A stretch of DNA of 64,000 bases, from the NCBI RefSeq assembly GCF_025753855.1, contig NZ_JAOWPT010000003.1, positions 657,032-721,031 of the forward strand, in the 5' to 3' direction. A program made the position numbers and the translations under genes. The notes below the pieces were generated by a model that saw nothing but the letters and a program-made list of their open reading frames with translations, was not told the DNA's origin and ran no database searches. Shown here in pieces: positions 46,027 through 55,373 of the stretch; positions within the stretch are counted from its first letter, which is position 1; every line of letters starts with the position of its first letter. The stretch is from Mesorhizobium sp. ZC-5. GTDB taxonomy: Bacteria > Pseudomonadota > Alphaproteobacteria > Rhizobiales > Rhizobiaceae.

Positions 46027-48236
46027 ACATGAACATCATTGGTAAGCCTTTGACCCGGGTCGACGGGCGCACCAAGGTTGCGGGCAAGGCGCGCTACGCC
46101 GCTGATTTCAACCAGCCAGACCAGCTCTATGCTGTCCTGGTCAGCGCAACCGTCGGTCTTGGCCGGGTGAGGGAAATAGAAACCGCCGAAGTGGAAGAGA
46201 TGCCTGGTGTCGTTTCGTTGATTACATATCGGAACGCTCCAAAGCTGACCTACCTGCCGCACAAGGGTGTCATCGATCCGGCAGTTGGCGAGCGCCTCCA
46301 TGTCCTTCAGGACGACACTGTCCGCTTCTACGGGCAGCCTGTCGCTATCGTCGTGGCGGACTCGCTCGACCATGCCGAGCACGCTGCAGCAGCTCTTCGC
46401 ATCCGCTATGACGCTCAGCGGCCGATGGTCGACCACGCCGACCAGCAGGTCGCCAGAATCGTTCCGGAAGCGGGCGGCGCGGACAGGTCGCGGGGCGATG
46501 CCGATGCCGCCGTTGCAGAGGCGGCCGTCAAGGTCGACGAGTACTACGACATGGCCCGCGAAAACCATAACCCCATGGAGCCGCACGCGACGATCGCTGC
46601 CTGGAGCGGTGATCGGCTGACGCTATGGAGCAAGAGCCAGTTCCTTATGAATGAGCAGGCGGAGATCGCGGCTGTGTTCGGCCTGCCCACCGAGAACGTC
46701 GAGGTCATCTGCCCCTTCATCGGCGGAGCCTTCGGGACGAGCCTGAGGACATGGCCACATGTGACGCTGTCTGCACTTGCTGCGCGGCACGTCCAGCGGC
46801 CCGTCAAACTCGTACTCACCCGCAAACAGATGTTCTTCACCACGGGCCATCGGCCGCGCTCGCTCCAGAGGGTTGCGCTCGGTGCCACCCCTGATGGCAA
46901 GCTTACAGGCGTTGTCCATGAAGGCACGGGAGAGACAAGTCGCTATGAGCAGTTCACGGAGGCCCTGACCGCCGTCACCGATTACCTGTACTCCTGCCCG
47001 AACGTGCGCACCCAGTATCGCCTGGCGCAACTCGACACAGGCACGCCCAACCATATGCGCGGCCCAGGTGAGGCAAGCGGCATCTTTGCGCTCGAAAGTG
47101 CAATGGACGAGCTGTCCTACAAACTTGGGATCGATCCGATCGAGTTGAGACGCCGGAACGAGCCACAGATCGATGAAGCAGAAGGCAAGCCGTTCTCCAG
47201 CCGCTCACTGATGCGGTGCTACGAGCTTGGCGCTGAACGCTTCGGCTGGGCCCGAAGGAGTCCCGAACCGCATTCCATGCGCGATGGGCGCTTGTTGATC
47301 GGCATGGGTGCTGCGACCGCCACATATCCCGCATTCCATGCGCCTTCGAGCGCCAGGGTGCGGCTCCTGGCAGACGGAACGGCCGAGATCGAAGCGGCCG
47401 CCAGCGACATGGGACCGGGCACCTACACATCAATGACACAGGTTGCTGCCGAATACCTGGGACTACAGCTGGAGCAGGTACGGTTCAGGCTTGGCACGAC
47501 GGACTATCCGCCAACGCCGTCTCACGGCGGCTCCTGGACTATGGCATCTGTCGGATCCGCGATTCGCGCGGCATGTCTGGAGGCGCAGTCTCAGGCAGCC
47601 CAACGCGCGATAGCCGATCAGAATTCACCGGTCTTTGGAGTGTCGAGGGAAGGTGTTGAATGGACGGAAGGACGGCTGCGTCGGCGAGGAGATACCTTGC
47701 CAGGGCTCTCCTACCGGGACATTCTGGCGAGCGCGGGCAATCCGATTGAGGCTGATGGTTTCGCCCGGCGCGATCCGGAAATTGCCGAAAAATATTCAAT
47801 GCATTCCTTCGGCGCGGTTTTTGCTGAAGTTGCCATCGATCCTGATGTCGGCACGATCAGGGTACGCCGTGTTGTCGGCGCGTATGGCATAGGGCGGGTG
47901 GTGAACCCGCTGCTCGCCAAAAGCCAATGCACAGGCGGGATGATCGGCGGCATGGGGATGGCGTTGATGGAACGCACGGTTCTGGATGCTCGTGACGGCC
48001 GCCCGGTTAATGCCCATATGGCCGACTACCTCATGCCGGTGAATCTCGACATGCCGGAATTGGAGGCGCTTTTCGTTGACGAGGTCGATCCGCATGTGAA
48101 TCCGCTTGGTGTGAAAGGGCTGGGGGAGATCGCCCTGGTGGGGACTGCTCCTGCAATTGCCAACGCAGTGTTTCATGCGACGGGCAAGCGTGTGCGGAAA
48201 TTGCCGATCCAAATCGAGAATATGCTGACCGCATAG
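46023..48236 (+). CDS. paoC: Aldehyde oxidoreductase, molybdenum subunit (PaoC-like)
   Basis: A 737-residue molybdopterin-binding catalytic subunit of the xanthine-oxidase family. Family landmarks are RVDGRTKVAGKARYAAD, EPHATIA, IGGAFGTSL, MRGPGEASG, and the C-terminal KGLGEIALVGTAPAIANA with the catalytic Glu. It should oxidise aldehydes in the periplasm with paoA and paoB. No paoD/XdhC-type maturation factor is adjacent, so cofactor insertion must use one elsewhere. Confidence 0.9.
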   Translation: MNMNIIGKPLTRVDGRTKVAGKARYAADFNQPDQLYAVLVSATVGLGRVREIETAEVEEMPGVVSLITYRNAPKLTYLPHKGVIDPAVGERLHVLQDDTVRFYGQPVAIVVADSLDHAEHAAAALRIRYDAQRPMVDHADQQVARIVPEAGGADRSRGDADAAVAEAAVKVDEYYDMARENHNPMEPHATIAAWSGDRLTLWSKSQFLMNEQAEIAAVFGLPTENVEVICPFIGGAFGTSLRTWPHVTLSALAARHVQRPVKLVLTRKQMFFTTGHRPRSLQRVALGATPDGKLTGVVHEGTGETSRYEQFTEALTAVTDYLYSCPNVRTQYRLAQLDTGTPNHMRGPGEASGIFALESAMDELSYKLGIDPIELRRRNEPQIDEAEGKPFSSRSLMRCYELGAERFGWARRSPEPHSMRDGRLLIGMGAATATYPAFHAPSSARVRLLADGTAEIEAAASDMGPGTYTSMTQVAAEYLGLQLEQVRFRLGTTDYPPTPSHGGSWTMASVGSAIRAACLEAQSQAAQRAIADQNSPVFGVSREGVEWTEGRLRRRGDTLPGLSYRDILASAGNPIEADGFARRDPEIAEKYSMHSFGAVFAEVAIDPDVGTIRVRRVVGAYGIGRVVNPLLAKSQCTGGMIGGMGMALMERTVLDARDGRPVNAHMADYLMPVNLDMPELEALFVDEVDPHVNPLGVKGLGEIALVGTAPAIANAVFHATGKRVRKLPIQIENMLTA

Positions 48237-48415
48237 GTGCGCCTGACGGGCGATGGGTGGGGCTGCCGGCCTCGGCAGTCGACAATCGACCTGACGCCTG
48301 TCGTCTTCGTTGCCCCGACGAGGCTGCTGCGGTCCCGGACATGCGGTTGAACCATCCTGACAGGAATGGGCCATGACGGGTGGTAGCGTTGCCTCAGGCA
48401 CACTTCCAGGAGGTC

Positions 48416-48775
48416 ATGATGTCTCAGATCAGCCGCCGCAAGATGTTAATCGGAAGCGTCGTTCTCGGCACGAAGCTTGTCCGTTCAGGTATGGCAAGGC
48501 AGCAGGAAGCCTCCGTCGATCTGGCGATGATAATCGAAGCGCACAGGGCTTCTTACGCGACGTTCATGGAGATGATGCGAAAGCCACATGGCCTTCGGAA
48601 TAACCATACTGCAAGCAACCAGGCCGAAGAGAAGGCGCTGCTCGCCGTTTGCGGGTTTCCCGCCGTCGGGGATGCCGATCGTCGCGTCAAGGCGACATAC
48701 CTTCTCCAGCTCGAGGCGCGTGGAGAACTCGACCTCAGGGAGCATATGCAAGCAGTTCTGCTCTCAATGATGTAG
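48416..48775 (+). CDS. Hypothetical protein with Tat-like N-terminus
   Basis: A 119-residue protein with SRRKMLIGSVVLGTKLV at the start, a twin-arginine-like but weak signal. The rest is helical (IIEAHRASYATFMEMM, EEKALLAVCGFP, LEARGELDLREHMQ). GGAGG precedes the ATG at 48416. It follows paoC on the same strand by 180 bases, so it may or may not belong to that operon. Family not assigned. Confidence 0.55.
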   Translation: MMSQISRRKMLIGSVVLGTKLVRSGMARQQEASVDLAMIIEAHRASYATFMEMMRKPHGLRNNHTASNQAEEKALLAVCGFPAVGDADRRVKATYLLQLEARGELDLREHMQAVLLSMM

Positions 48776-48851
48776 AGGCGGGATTTTCCCTGCTGAAGTT
48801 GCACATGCAAATGTGCCGTCGTGACGGTTCGACTGGCCGGGCTTCATCGCC

Positions 48852-49451
48852 ATGTTTTCCGGCTTGCGAATAGGATCCGGCAAGTGGCCAAGCGACCTGG
48901 AGCAAGTCCGCATTTGGTACGAGCCACATCTCGATCGCCTCCACGAAGACGCCACAGTCCGGCGCGCCGATTTGCTGCAACTCGAGCAGATTGCGGCTGC
49001 GTATCTCTCCCGGGAGCGCTTATTGACGGACCTGACCCTGGCACCACCAAGTGCAACAAGTGATGAGGCCGGTCCACCACATCTCGACGAGGATTATGTT
49101 ATCCTCTCCACCATCCATTCGGCGAAGGGCCAGGAATGGAAGAACGTATTTGTCCTGAACTCAGTCGACGGATGCATTCCAATCGACCTTGCCGTTGGCG
49201 AAAAGAACGAAATCGATGAAGAACGTCGGCTTCTCTATGTGGCCATGACTCGCGCCAAGGACGGTCTTCATCTGATCACCCCACAACGCTTCTACACTCA
49301 TGGGCAAACGAGCCGCGGCGATCAGCATGTCAATGCATCGAGGATACGATTAATCCCCGCACACATTCTCCTCATTTCGAGCAGACTTCGTGGTCACCCC
49401 CTTCGACAGCTCAAAACTCAGCCTCTCAGCGTGAAGTTCGCGTCGACCTGA
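48852..49451 (+). pseudogene. UvrD/Rep-type helicase, C-terminal fragment
   Basis: About 200 codons match only the C-terminal end of a superfamily 1A helicase: LSTIHSAKGQEWKNVFVLN (motif V region) and EERRLLYVAMTRAKDGL (motif VI with the Arg). The Walker A/B domains and most of the protein are missing, and the upstream sequence is unrelated. It cannot be an active helicase. It is probably debris from a rearrangement within the island. Confidence 0.8.
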
Positions 49452-49721
49452 AGTCGCGGATGCGAGGGATGTGGAAACAACCTGCTCTATCTAGGGGGGC
49501 TCTCGCAGAACCCGGTATTTCCAGCCGGCCGCCGCACTCGATCTACTTCCATTTCTCCCTCTCGAACCCAGGCCCGGCGTGCTGTTGTCCTCCCGGTCCG
49601 TTCCTGGATTGAAATGCTGCCTCCAAAATAGCTGGCGCTGGACAGGGTATTGCGGACCTGGCGCGTCGTGCTGTCTCTCCCCAAGGCAGAACTGAGGCCT
49701 CAGGCCGGTGTGGGTCGAAAG
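49452..49721. other. Intergenic region, nothing supported
   Basis: About 270 bases between the helicase fragment and a small gene, with no recognisable feature. Confidence 0.45.
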
Positions 49722-49895
49722 TTACGAACCATTGGAAGCTTTCTTATCACCGTTTGGATTTGGAGTCGGTGCCTCTCGTACGTCTCGCGGTGGTGGATCC
49801 ACGTGCTTGGGTTCGAATGGCGGCTTCTTGTCGCGAACAAGTGTCTCCTTCTTCGGCGTTTTCCTTGGTGATGTGTTGCCGATTTTCTTAAACAT
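49722..49895 (-). CDS. Small Lys/Pro-rich protein
   Basis: A 57-residue basic protein (MFKKIGNTSPRKTPKKETL, PPFEPKHVDPPPRD). The ATG overlaps the last codons of the 49888 gene by eight bases, so translation may be coupled. No ribosome site of its own and no known family, hence low confidence. Confidence 0.4.
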   Translation of the reverse strand: MFKKIGNTSPRKTPKKETLVRDKKPPFEPKHVDPPPRDVREAPTPNPNGDKKASNGS

Positions 49896-50121
49896 GGCGA
49901 AGTGCTCGAGGCACGGAACCCGGCACAATCGGCCCTTCATCCTGTTCGGGATCAGTTGGAGGTACTGGCGTTGGCGCAGGAAGAACCTTCTCGGGGTCAT
50001 CCTCTGGAGATGGCTCACGACCAGGCGTGGGCAATGGGGTATCGTCGCCTGGCTGCGGCTCCTGATGCGCCATCCATAGGGGTGTCAGTCCTGCTGGTAG
50101 GCTTCGTGCAAACTCGCTCAT
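49888..50121 (-). CDS. Small acidic Pro-rich protein
   Basis: A 77-residue protein: MSEFARSLPAGLTPLWMAH, then a disordered acidic Pro-rich tail (PSPEDDPEKVLPAPTPVPP). AAGGAG lies about nine bases before the ATG at 50121, which favours it over upstream in-frame starts. Function unknown. Confidence 0.5.
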   Translation of the reverse strand: MSEFARSLPAGLTPLWMAHQEPQPGDDTPLPTPGREPSPEDDPEKVLPAPTPVPPTDPEQDEGPIVPGSVPRALRHV

Positions 50122-50288
50122 AGCTTTAGCGCTCCTTTCGAATTCTATAAGATAAGTCATGGCTATCCCGTCGGTTCCGATCTTCCAGGCCGGGACTGGA
50201 GGCAGACGATGGGCAGCGAGGGGATTGGAAGGGCAACCATTCCTTCGGCAACGGTATTTCTTGGCCGATATGTGCGTGCCGCTGTGGA

Positions 50289-50328
50289 TCGTCATGTAAC
50301 TGTCACGCCACCGTCAGCTGGCCGTCAT
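50289..50328 (+). promoter_or_regulatory. Tandem Pho boxes upstream of phnCDE
   Basis: Four heptamers, TCGTCAT, CTGTCAC, CCGTCAG and CCGTCAT, begin at 50289, 50300, 50311 and 50322, exactly 11 bases apart. This is the PhoB direct-repeat pattern (CTGTCAT-N4-CTGTCAT), two full boxes in a row, about 130 bases before phnC. It predicts induction under phosphate limitation. Confidence 0.75.
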
Positions 50329-50458
50329 GTGGTGGGGATAGGCGTACCGCGAAACCCTGCCTTCTCAAGTGGTTCCTCAATTCAGGCGGGCCGCCATCGT
50401 GCCGGTCTGGTTATTGATCCGCTTCATCAGCTGTGCAGGGCCATCACGGCGAGGCGTC

Positions 50459-51298
50459 ATGACTGCAATTTCGGTTCGGAACCTGTCGAAAAGCTTCGGC
50501 AAGAAGCGGGCGCTGGACAATATCAGCCTGGATATTCAGCGGAGCGAAATGGTTGCGCTGATCGGCGCGTCCGGGTCGGGCAAAAGCACACTGCTGAGGC
50601 ATATCTGCGGCCTCGAGGTCGGACAGGGCGGGCACAGCAACATCGAGATCTTTGGACGCTCCATCCAGAATGGCGGCCGGCTTGATACCAAGGCACGTGA
50701 AATGCGCCGGGGAATAGGCGTGGTCTTCCAGCAGTTTAATCTCGTGGGTCGCCTGTCCGTTCTGTCCAATGTCCTGCTCGGCAACCTTGGGCATATCCCG
50801 GTCTGGCGCGGAACGCTTGGCCTCTTCTCCGCCGAAGAAAAGAAGGCGGCGCGGGCCGCATTGGCCCGGGTCGGTATTCCCGAAGTAGCTTGGCAGCGCG
50901 CTTCGACGCTTTCCGGTGGCCAGCAGCAGCGAGCCGCAATTGCCCGCACCCTGGTTCAACGATCGAGCATATTGCTGGCTGACGAGCCAATTGCTTCTCT
51001 CGATCCTTCGTCGGCGCGACGCGTCATGGAGATACTTGCGGCAGTCAACCGCGACGAGGGGATAACCTGCGTGGTCTCGCTTCATCAGGTTGAGTACGCC
51101 CGCCGCTATTGCCCGCGCACGGTTGCCTTGCGGGACGGAAGGATCGTTTTCGACGGCCCGTCCACGGAACTGACCAATCGGATGCTGGTCGAACTCTATG
51201 GATCGAATTCCGAGGAACTCATTTTGCCGGACGCCCCATCGCAACCGGTGAAACCGAAGCAGCTGCCGGCGCAGGATCTCGCGCCAGCCTTCGCATAA
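50459..51298 (+). CDS. phnC: Phosphonate-type ABC transporter, ATP-binding protein
   Basis: A 279-residue ABC ATPase of the PhnC type: Walker A GASGSGKSTLL near residue 36, Q-loop VFQQFNL, signature LSGGQQQRAAIARTL, Walker B ILLADEPIASLDP and switch His in SLHQVEYA. The N-terminus (ISVRNLSKSFGKKRALDNIS) and the RRGIGVVFQQFNLVGRLSVL segment are typical of PhnC. It opens the phnCDE operon behind the Pho boxes and beside the aio cluster. Confidence 0.9.
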   Translation: MTAISVRNLSKSFGKKRALDNISLDIQRSEMVALIGASGSGKSTLLRHICGLEVGQGGHSNIEIFGRSIQNGGRLDTKAREMRRGIGVVFQQFNLVGRLSVLSNVLLGNLGHIPVWRGTLGLFSAEEKKAARAALARVGIPEVAWQRASTLSGGQQQRAAIARTLVQRSSILLADEPIASLDPSSARRVMEILAAVNRDEGITCVVSLHQVEYARRYCPRTVALRDGRIVFDGPSTELTNRMLVELYGSNSEELILPDAPSQPVKPKQLPAQDLAPAFA

Positions 51299-51319
51299 CC
51301 AACCAAAGGGAAGCTTGTC

Positions 51320-52309
51320 ATGAACGCATTTATCAAGGGAGCGACTGCGGTCGCTTTTTCCGTCCTGCTCTCGGGTGCGGCCTACGCCGAGGAGATCAAT
51401 TTCGGCATCATTTCGACTGAGTCTCAACAGCAGCTGAAACCCAAGTGGGAGCCGCTTCTGGCAGATATGGAGAAAGCCACCGGCCTCACCATAAATCCGT
51501 TCTTCGCATCCGACTATTCGGGCGTGATCGAGGGCATGCGCTTCGGCAAGGTTCAGATGGCTTGGTATGGCAACAAGTCGGCCATGGAAGCTGTCGACCG
51601 CGCTGAGGGCGAAGTCTTTGCACAGCAGACCAACGCCAACGGCGAGCCCGGTTATTATTCATTGATCATCGCGCCCGCCGACAGCAAGCTGACGTCGGTG
51701 GAGGACCTCCTGAAGTGCGACGGGACGCTGAACTTCGGCCTCGGTGATCCCAACTCGACTTCGGGCTTCCTCGTGCCATCCACATTCGTGTTCGCGGCCA
51801 ACAACGTCGACCCGAAGACATGCTTCAAGAACGTGACCAATGCAAACCATGAAGCCAACTCGATGGCTGTTGCCAACGGTCAGGTCGACGCCGCAGCGAA
51901 CAACACCGAAAACATGACGCTGGTCGAACAGAACAATCCTGAGGCGTTCAAGAAGATCAAGGTGATCTGGAAATCGCCTCTGATCGCGTCCGATCCGATT
52001 GTGTGGCGCAAAGATCTGCCCGAGGAGACCAAGGGCAAGATCAAGGATTTCATGTTCAGCTACGGTTCCGGCAAGGCGACGGGCGATGCTGCGAAGGAAA
52101 AGGAAATCCTCGCGGGTCTGAAATGGGCCGGTTTCAAGCCTTCGGACAACAACCAGCTTCTGCCGATCCGCGTCATGGAGCTGACGAAGGCGATCGCAAA
52201 GGTGCAGGCGGACGCCAGCCTCTCGGACACCGACAAGAAGGCGCAGGTCGAGAAGCTCGAGGCACAGAAGGCCTCATTCGAAGAGCAGATCAAGAACCAG
52301 CAGAGCTAA
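51320..52309 (+). CDS. phnD: Phosphonate-type ABC transporter, substrate-binding protein
   Basis: A 329-residue periplasmic binding protein with a Sec signal ([18 protein letters not shown]). The PhnD pattern is clear: [57 protein letters not shown] and NNTENM. PhnD-family proteins bind phosphonates or phosphite; AioX at 55374 is a distant relative. The actual ligand is open. Two hairpins follow the gene, which may keep its mRNA more abundant than that of phnE. Confidence 0.9.
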   Translation: MNAFIKGATAVAFSVLLSGAAYAEEINFGIISTESQQQLKPKWEPLLADMEKATGLTINPFFASDYSGVIEGMRFGKVQMAWYGNKSAMEAVDRAEGEVFAQQTNANGEPGYYSLIIAPADSKLTSVEDLLKCDGTLNFGLGDPNSTSGFLVPSTFVFAANNVDPKTCFKNVTNANHEANSMAVANGQVDAAANNTENMTLVEQNNPEAFKKIKVIWKSPLIASDPIVWRKDLPEETKGKIKDFMFSYGSGKATGDAAKEKEILAGLKWAGFKPSDNNQLLPIRVMELTKAIAKVQADASLSDTDKKAQVEKLEAQKASFEEQIKNQQS

Positions 52310-52315
52310 GGCTGG

Positions 52316-52334
52316 ACCAGCGAAGCTGGTTTTA
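52316..52334 (+). terminator. Small terminator-like hairpin after phnD
   Basis: ACCAGC pairs with GCTGGT across GAA and is followed by TTTTA, seven bases past the phnD stop. Probably an attenuator, since the operon continues. Confidence 0.55.
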
Positions 52335-52343
52335 TCCTCCCAG

Positions 52344-52374
52344 GTCGGTCGCGCAATTTTGATGCGCGACCGAC
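52344..52374 (+). promoter_or_regulatory. Large hairpin between phnD and phnE
   Basis: A perfect 12-bp inverted repeat (GTCGGTCGCGCA with TGCGCGACCGAC, 7-base loop) lies 20 bases before the phnE start. Likely an mRNA-stability or processing element that favours the binding-protein message. Confidence 0.7.
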
Positions 52375-52394
52375 ATTGTTTGACGGTGAAAGAC

Positions 52395-53204
52395 ATGGCG
52401 AACGTCACCACATCCGATAATCCCGCTCCCGAGGTCGAGCGCGACTGGTCGCGCAGCATCTGGAACATGACGACCTGGATTATCCTGGCTGTGCTGCTTG
52501 TGTGGAGCTGGGCTCCCGCTGAAATGAGTCGCTGGACCTATTTGTTCAGTGATGCGGGCAATATGGCCACCTATGCCAGCGGCTTCGCTCGCCCCGACTT
52601 TACGGAGTGGCGCTATTACCTCGCCGAGATGGTCGGCACGATCCAGATCGCACTCTGGGGAACATTCCTCGCGGCAGTCCTGGCTGTCCCATTCGGTATC
52701 CTGTCCGCCCGCAACATCGCGCCCTGGTACATCGTGCAGCCGGTGCGCCGGCTGATGGATGCCTGCAGGTCCATTCATGAACTGGTTTTCGCCGTACTTT
52801 TTGTGGTTGCCGTCGGCCTTGGTCCTTTCGCGGGCGTGATGGCGCTGTTCGTGCACACCACCGGCATCCTGGCCAAGCTGTTTTCGGAAGCCGTGGAAGC
52901 GATCGATTTCCGGCCGGTCGAGGCCATCAGAGCCACAGGTGCATCGCGCTTGCAGGAGGTCGTGTTCGGCGTCGTTCCGCAAGTGATGCCGCTCTGGATG
53001 TCCTATGCGCTTTATCGATTTGAGTCGAATGTGCGCGCCGCCACGGTCCTCGGGGTCATCGGTGCCGGCGGTATCGGCCAGGTGCTGTTCGAGTCGATCC
53101 GCGGCTTTTACTATCCTCAGGCGTCGGCAATGCTAATCATCATGCTGGTGACGGTGTCGCTGATTGACCTGCTGTCGCAGCAACTACGCAAGCTCTTCCT
53201 ATGA
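52395..53204 (+). CDS. phnE: Phosphonate-type ABC transporter, permease
   Basis: A 269-residue inner-membrane permease with about six helices. [44 protein letters not shown] and the EAA-type loop [20 protein letters not shown] identify PhnE. The C-terminus has [15 protein letters not shown]. Only one permease gene is present. It converges on the permease gene at 53242, with a small hairpin between them. Confidence 0.9.
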   Translation: MANVTTSDNPAPEVERDWSRSIWNMTTWIILAVLLVWSWAPAEMSRWTYLFSDAGNMATYASGFARPDFTEWRYYLAEMVGTIQIALWGTFLAAVLAVPFGILSARNIAPWYIVQPVRRLMDACRSIHELVFAVLFVVAVGLGPFAGVMALFVHTTGILAKLFSEAVEAIDFRPVEAIRATGASRLQEVVFGVVPQVMPLWMSYALYRFESNVRAATVLGVIGAGGIGQVLFESIRGFYYPQASAMLIIMLVTVSLIDLLSQQLRKLFL

Positions 53205-53217
53205 CGTAGTGGACGGA

Positions 53218-53233
53218 GGGCCACCTTTGGCCC
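53218..53233. terminator. Hairpin between phnE and the convergent permease gene
   Basis: GGGCCA and TGGCCC form a perfect 6-bp stem around CCTT in the 37-base gap between the two convergent stops. It could terminate from either side. Confidence 0.45.
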
Positions 53234-53241
53234 ATGTGGAA

Positions 53242-54261
53242 TCAGATCACGTTCCAAGCCCAGTCAAAGACATATCCGGCGACCGCGGAGCCGATGACGG
53301 CCAAAGTCACGAACAGCATGAGGGTGGATGTCCGCAGGATGGGAACTACTGCGAGTACACCCCATATGCTGACGGCACTTCCCGACACCAGGAATGCAAG
53401 CGCCGCACCCGGAGACATGCCGAGGTCCAGAAGCGCTCGTACCATGGGGAGCGCCGCATATCCGTCCAGGTACATGGGAGCTCCAACCGAGACGGCGAGC
53501 GGGATTGCATAAGGCGAGTCAGTGCCGACATAAGTCCCAAGCAGATGGTCGGGCATTGCGTCCCTCAACAGGTACTCCGCCGCGAATGCCAAAGTCAGGC
53601 AAACCGCTACAAGTCTGGCGGTCTTTAGGAGACCCAGCCAGAAAATCCGGCTTCTTTCCGGGTCTCCCCATACCCAGGCCCGGTATCCGGCAACGCAGTG
53701 GCCGCACGTTTCCCCACTCGATGCACGTGATCGGCGCAGCGGTCTTTTCACTGCCTGCGTTGTTGCCAGGGCTGCCGTAACGCCCCCTGCGAAAATCCCG
53801 AGTCCCAGAGCGCTGATTGTCTTTGCAACAGCAAACGAGAGGCCCAGTGTTGCCCAGGTGGCTGCAAACATCGCGGGGTCGGTCACGGGGGACGAGAGCC
53901 AAAACGCCATCACCGGGGCAAGGGGAACTCCCGAAGCCAGGAGACCGGTCATCAGCGGGAGCACGGTTACTCCACACACGGGCGTGATCGTGCCTGCGAA
54001 AGATGCGAGGACAATCGTGGTGACCGGGCGGCCCCGGAAAATCTCCGCTGTAATGGTGCCGGCTCCACTGGCGGCCACCCAAGCTGACAACAGCAGTCCA
54101 GCACCGATGAGCAGTGCGACGTCCAGGAAGCTCACTGCAACGAAACGCGCGATTTCCACTGCCTTTTCAGGCCACTGCAGACTGGCACCGGCAGCAATTG
54201 CTACGGTCAATGCCCAGATGATGCGGGTCGATGGATAGGGAAGAGTTGCAGAACTGGCCAT
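53242..54261 (-). CDS. COG0701/ArsP-like permease
   Basis: A 339-residue membrane protein with about eight helices in two related halves. The first half carries TITPVCGVTVLPLMTGLLASG followed by AFWLSSPVTDP, and the second VGAPMYLDGYAALPMVRALL followed by ALAFLVSGSAVS, the paired pattern of PF03773 permeases. Relatives include ArsP, an exporter of trivalent organoarsenicals. Placement beside aio genes supports an arsenic role, though the multiple Cys reported for ArsP are not all seen. The start at 54261 follows GAAGG. It diverges from a LysR gene. Confidence 0.78.
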   Translation of the reverse strand: MASSATLPYPSTRIIWALTVAIAAGASLQWPEKAVEIARFVAVSFLDVALLIGAGLLLSAWVAASGAGTITAEIFRGRPVTTIVLASFAGTITPVCGVTVLPLMTGLLASGVPLAPVMAFWLSSPVTDPAMFAATWATLGLSFAVAKTISALGLGIFAGGVTAALATTQAVKRPLRRSRASSGETCGHCVAGYRAWVWGDPERSRIFWLGLLKTARLVAVCLTLAFAAEYLLRDAMPDHLLGTYVGTDSPYAIPLAVSVGAPMYLDGYAALPMVRALLDLGMSPGAALAFLVSGSAVSIWGVLAVVPILRTSTLMLFVTLAVIGSAVAGYVFDWAWNVI

Positions 54262-54262
54262 A

Positions 54263-54296
54263 GTGACCTTCGTGGTTGCCACCCAGCTTAGGTCAC
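54263..54296. promoter_or_regulatory. Inverted repeat between permease and LysR genes
   Basis: GTGACCT and AGGTCAC form perfect 7-base arms around a 20-base spacer, immediately upstream of the permease start and 40 bases from the LysR start. It could be a LysR-type operator controlling both. Confidence 0.45.
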
Positions 54297-54335
54297 CGAC
54301 TTTTATGAGAAAAACGAATAGTATATATATCAGCC

Positions 54336-55211
54336 ATGAGCACGAACGATGGCACAATTCCTTCGCTCGATAGCGATTTGCTGCGGACTTTCCTTGTCGT
54401 TGCCCAGGAAGGCAACGTCAGCCGAGCGTCGTCCAGATTGTTTCGCACCCAGTCAGCAATCAGCCTTCAGGTCCAAAAACTCGAGGAAACCGTCGGACAC
54501 TTGCTGTTCCAGCGCCACGGTCGCGGGGTGACGCTGACGCCCGCAGGCGAGAAATTGCTTCCGATCGCCAGGAGAGTGGTCTCAACGCTGGATCAGACGG
54601 TCAACGAGATGAGGGGCAATCAACCCGGCGGCGAGATCCGGATTGGCATCCCGGATGAATATGGCGAACGGGTTTTGGCCTCGATACTGGCATCGTTCTC
54701 GAGCACTCAGGCGAATGCGCAAGTGGTGGTCCGTTGCGGATCCAGCGTGGAATTCCCCGACATGATCTCGCGGGGCCAGCTCGATCTTGCCATCCATTCA
54801 CCTGAAATCGTATCGCCGGTCGATGTCGTGATCCACCGAGAGCCAGCCGTGTGGGCAGCTTCAACTTTCACGGATGTCTTGGACCGAAAACCGCTCCCTA
54901 TTGCGCTCTTCGACAAAGCATGTTGGTGGCGAAGCCGTTGTCTCGAGCTTTTGGAGGCGTCGGGCGTGAATTTCCAAGTGGTCTGCACAAGCGAAAGCGT
55001 GGCCGGAGTGAGATCGGCCATCGCAGCCGGCACAGCCGTCGGCGTGCTGCCGCGGATTTCAATGACTCCCCATCTGCGGGTCGATGGTGATGGCTTCCTG
55101 CCCCCATTGGGAGATTCCGAGCTTGTGCTTTCGAAAGGGACCGGAACTGCTAGAGAATTGGTCGACTCGATGGAGATCGCTATTCGGTCAGCATTTCAAA
55201 AGGCAGCCTGA
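54336..55211 (+). CDS. LysR-family regulator next to the permease and aio genes
   Basis: A 291-residue LysR regulator: SLDSDLLRTFLVVAQEGNVS, then ASSRLFRTQSAISLQVQKLEE (helix-turn-helix), followed by a substrate-binding domain with GEIRIGIPDEYGERVLA. The N-terminal form SLDSDLLRTF is common to LysR proteins of the PecT/LrhA-like subgroup. Divergent from the permease, which is its likely target. The aioX gene follows after 160 bases on the same strand. Confidence 0.85.
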   Translation: MSTNDGTIPSLDSDLLRTFLVVAQEGNVSRASSRLFRTQSAISLQVQKLEETVGHLLFQRHGRGVTLTPAGEKLLPIARRVVSTLDQTVNEMRGNQPGGEIRIGIPDEYGERVLASILASFSSTQANAQVVVRCGSSVEFPDMISRGQLDLAIHSPEIVSPVDVVIHREPAVWAASTFTDVLDRKPLPIALFDKACWWRSRCLELLEASGVNFQVVCTSESVAGVRSAIAAGTAVGVLPRISMTPHLRVDGDGFLPPLGDSELVLSKGTGTARELVDSMEIAIRSAFQKAA

Positions 55212-55373
55212 TGCGGCGGTAGAAAGAACGGCAAGCCGACCCGCTACGACGATTGAGCGATCTCCGCGTACAATCTCAAGCCGGGCCCCACCCTTAGGGT
55301 CGTCAGTCCGTCGCATTCCAAACCGATCTGGACTAATGTCGCCCATCAGGGTTGCCCCTGACGGGAGGTGAAT

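Noticed and set aside
49708-50079. Plus-strand frame of 123 codons rich in Trp and Arg
   Set aside because: It is the complement of two minus-strand Pro-rich genes, one with a good ribosome site; composition is that of a shadow frame.
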